The position numbers and the translations under genes are program-made. Positions 6,292-7,657 of a DNA stretch of 7,657 bases are shown in pieces; the stretch's first letter is position 1; each line of letters starts with the position of its first letter. Source of the DNA: an uncultured Spirochaetaceae bacterium (GTDB lineage Bacteria; Spirochaetota; Spirochaetia; Treponematales; Treponemataceae); the NCBI GenBank assembly GCA_902796985.1, contig CADBRC010000098.1, positions 1-7,657 on the forward strand, written 5' to 3'. The notes under the pieces were generated by a model. That model made no database searches. It saw nothing but the letters and a program-made list of their open reading frames with translations, and was not told where the DNA came from.

Positions 6292-7171
6292 TGGCCTGAA
6301 CCTTCAGTATCGCGTCTGCGGCGGTCTTGAGCTCCTCCCGCGTCATGTCCTCCTGCTTCTTGAGCATGGCGACCGGAACACCGTAGGCTTTCTCAAGCCC
6401 CTCGTCCGTCATCACCTCTTCCGCCGTTCCGTAGTCAATCGTCCGGTCCGGATGGAAGAGCAGGACCTTATCCGCATGCTTCCGGCTCAAATCCAGCTCG
6501 TGCATGGAGACAAAGAGAGCCGTCCCGGTCTTGGCAGCGTACTCTCGGAGATAGGCGAGCGCACGGTCCTTCTGCGCTTCCTCCATCGCGAACAGCGGCT
6601 CATCCATAAAGACCGATGCGCTGCCGTAAAGCAGGGAAAAGGCAAGCAGGACGCGCTGTATCTCGCCTTTGCTCAGCTTCCTGAGTCCGTGCGGCAGGAC
6701 TTTCTCCAGCTCAAAGACATCGACAAGCTCTGAAAGCAGGTCGCGGGAAGCGTCGCGGACTCCGGCAGCCTTTCCCTTGAGGCTGCCTGCGGAATAGACG
6801 AACGAGAGCAGCTTGTCCACCGACTCATCGCTCTCGAATTCCATGTTCTGGTAGATGACCGAGGCAAGGAGATTCTTCTGCTCCTCGCCCAGACGGACGA
6901 CATCCTGCCCGAAGAGGAGGCAGCGGCCGGTCTGGGGTACAAGCCTGCCCGACGCGAGCAGCATGAAGGTGGATTTGCCCGAGCCGTTCGGCCCGATAAG
7001 GCTGGTCAGGGCACCCGCGCCCCTCGCAGAGCCGCCCTCATCACCGGAGGGAATGGCCCCCGTAAAATGGTCAAACACAGGGCCAGGGACAATCTGCTTG
7101 CCCTCGCTGTCCACATCGCCCTCAACGGGCGGATATGTAAAAGAAACGTCCTCAAATTCAATGCAGTCCAT
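6284..7171 (-). CDS. ABC transporter ATP-binding protein, FecE/BtuD-like
   Basis: This is a cytoplasmic ABC ATPase of 295 residues. Walker A is GPNGSGKST (60-68), the Q-loop Gln is 108 in YQNM, the signature is LSKGE (166-170, a variant of LSGGQ), Walker B is SVFMDEP (186-192), and the switch His is 224 in SMHE. The tail YGTAEEVMTDEGLEKAYGVPV resembles ATPases of iron-siderophore, haem and cobalamin importers, so such a substrate is plausible. Residues 42-54 form a Gly/Ala/Ser-rich insertion just before the Walker A strand, and 17-30 are also longer than usual. No permease or binding protein is encoded nearby, so it is an orphan unless partners lie elsewhere. ATG 7171 is chosen because it fits the family N-terminus and the promoter; an upstream in-frame TTG at 7189 would add six residues but lies upstream of the predicted -10. 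It heads the operon with the FtsH-like gene (8-base overlap) and nrdG. Confidence 0.88.
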   Translation of the reverse strand: MDCIEFEDVSFTYPPVEGDVDSEGKQIVPGPVFDHFTGAIPSGDEGGSARGAGALTSLIGPNGSGKSTFMLLASGRLVPQTGRCLLFGQDVVRLGEEQKNLLASVIYQNMEFESDESVDKLLSFVYSAGSLKGKAAGVRDASRDLLSELVDVFELEKVLPHGLRKLSKGEIQRVLLAFSLLYGSASVFMDEPLFAMEEAQKDRALAYLREYAAKTGTALFVSMHELDLSRKHADKVLLFHPDRTIDYGTAEEVMTDEGLEKAYGVPVAMLKKQEDMTREELKTAADAILKVQANA

Positions 7172-7177
7172 GCCCAC

Positions 7178-7206
7178 ATCATAGCGCAACAGGGCACGAA
7201 ATGCAA
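7178..7206 (-). promoter_or_regulatory. Promoter of the ABC ATPase/FtsH-like/nrdG operon
   Basis: On the minus strand, TTGCAT (7206-7201) and TATGAT (7183-7178) are separated by exactly 17 bases. Only six bases separate the -10 box from the ATG at 7171, putting the expected transcription start on the A of the start codon. No other promoter-like sequence was seen within the three-gene unit. Confidence 0.6.
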
Positions 7207-7209
7207 CGA

Positions 7210-7231
7210 GCGGTATTTTTCCTTATACCGC
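7210..7231. promoter_or_regulatory. Candidate operator, inverted repeat between divergent promoters
   Basis: Perfect 7-bp arms GCGGTAT (7210-7216) and ATACCGC (7225-7231) flank an 8-base spacer. The site lies just upstream of the -35 box of the leftward operon and covers the -35 position of the rightward lipoprotein promoter, a placement suited to a dimeric regulator acting on one or both. No regulator gene is nearby. Confidence 0.45.
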
Positions 7232-7249
7232 GCCCCGCAGACTGCCGTG

Positions 7250-7255
7250 TATAAT
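7250..7255 (+). promoter_or_regulatory. -10 element of the lipoprotein gene
   Basis: A perfect TATAAT ends 7 bases before the ATG at 7263. No convincing -35 box sits at 16-18-base spacing; the sequence there is ACCGCG and overlaps the inverted repeat, suggesting an activator-dependent or weakly -35-driven promoter. Confidence 0.55.
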
Positions 7256-7262
7256 GTTCCTT

Positions 7263-7657
7263 ATGATGAGAGTTACAAAAACAGCTTTATTCTTTGGATG
7301 CGTGGCCTTGCTTGCCGCCGCGCTGTCCGTTTCCTGCGCGAGCAACGGCGGTTCGTCAGCAGCGAGCAAGAACAAGACCGCCCGGAGGGAAATCAAGCAA
7401 AACATCCTTGACAACTACAACTGCGGATTCGAGGGGGCTGACGGGGACGGCGGCCTCTACTGGTGGAGCGACACGAACTGGTCGCACAAGGCCCTGATCC
7501 GCACCGCCTACGGGGATGGAAACCGGCCCGATTCCTCCTGCGGCAGCTACTACGCAAAGGCCCTGTCCGAGGGCGGGAACAAGGCCCAGTGCCAGTTCGC
7601 ATGGAAAGAGCTCGCCTCCCTCATCGAAGGCGGCAGGACCTATTCCTATTCCTACTA
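7263..7657 (+). CDS. Lipoprotein with probable carbohydrate-binding domain (3' end missing)
   Basis: An open frame runs from ATGATG at 7263 to the window edge, giving 131 complete codons. Residues 1-25 form a lipoprotein signal peptide: MMRVTKT, a hydrophobic core, then LSVSC with Cys25 as the likely lipidated residue, a spirochaete-style lipobox. A Ser/Lys-rich linker follows. From about residue 46 the sequence reads NILDNYNCGFEGADGDGG and then LYWW, and ends with LIEGGRTYSYSY; this matches the overall pattern of CBM4/9-like beta-sandwich modules (N..FE.G...W ... L..G.TY). The full protein may therefore be a surface or periplasmic polysaccharide-binding protein or a glycoside hydrolase, but the rest lies outside the window. 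It is transcribed divergently from the ABC ATPase operon; no Shine-Dalgarno sequence precedes the start. The second ATG at 7266 is an alternative start. Lipoprotein call is strong, CBM call moderate. Confidence 0.75.
   Translation, partial: MMRVTKTALFFGCVALLAAALSVSCASNGGSSAASKNKTARREIKQNILDNYNCGFEGADGDGGLYWWSDTNWSHKALIRTAYGDGNRPDSSCGSYYAKALSEGGNKAQCQFAWKELASLIEGGRTYSYSY

Noticed and set aside
6179..6733. 184-codon plus-strand open frame over the FtsH-like/ABC junction
   Set aside because: It crosses two well-supported minus-strand genes and has no family resemblance.
7183..7189. TTG at 7189 as start of the ABC ATPase
   Set aside because: It sits upstream of the predicted -10 box and adds six residues with no family similarity; ATG 7171 fits both promoter and protein.
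1..7657. tRNA, rRNA, CRISPR array, insertion sequence or phage genes
   Set aside because: No cloverleaf, regularly spaced direct repeats, transposase, integrase or phage-type gene was seen on either strand.

Overview
The window looks like chromosomal DNA from a GC-rich Treponema-like spirochaete. This rests on the NFACT protein beginning MSLN, a spirochaete-style lipobox and an anaerobic-type gene content (NrdG). It is an inference from recognised families; no rRNA or other taxonomic marker is present. Coding is dense and GC-rich, with no gene-free stretch longer than 300 bases. The longest gap, 975-1246, holds palindromes, a gene remnant and a promoter.

Left part, plus strand: the 3' end of a membrane-anchored serine beta-lactamase-like hydrolase (1-974) runs straight into a cluster of three perfect inverted repeats (924-957, 968-1000, 1018-1045). 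The first lies inside the hydrolase reading frame and the second carries its stop codon. Next comes what I read as a decayed DUF5680-type gene (1075-1213), which keeps its ribosome binding site and start but loses its frame after about 33 codons. A well-formed promoter follows, then an NFACT/RqcH-family gene (1247-2677). An AT-rich gap with a second candidate promoter leads to metF (2787-3677), whose stop overlaps the start of a degenerate PAP2-like gene (3677-4579).

Right part, minus strand: a tight three-gene operon is read leftward from about 7171. It encodes an orphan FecE/BtuD-type ABC ATPase, an FtsH-like membrane AAA+ ATPase with no peptidase domain, and NrdG, the activase of anaerobic ribonucleotide reductase. 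The first two genes overlap by 8 bases and the last two are 3 bases apart. A divergent lipoprotein gene with a probable carbohydrate-binding domain starts at 7263 and leaves the window. The 91-base divergent control region holds both promoters and a perfect 7-bp inverted repeat between them.

The most interesting signals are: (a) three genes whose -10 element lies only 6-8 bases from the start codon with no Shine-Dalgarno sequence, suggesting leaderless mRNAs, in contrast to metF and the remnant gene; (b) the protease-less FtsH-like protein locked in an operon with NrdG and an orphan ABC ATPase; (c) the palindrome cluster entering a coding region; (d) the PAP2-like protein that lacks the conserved catalytic Asp.
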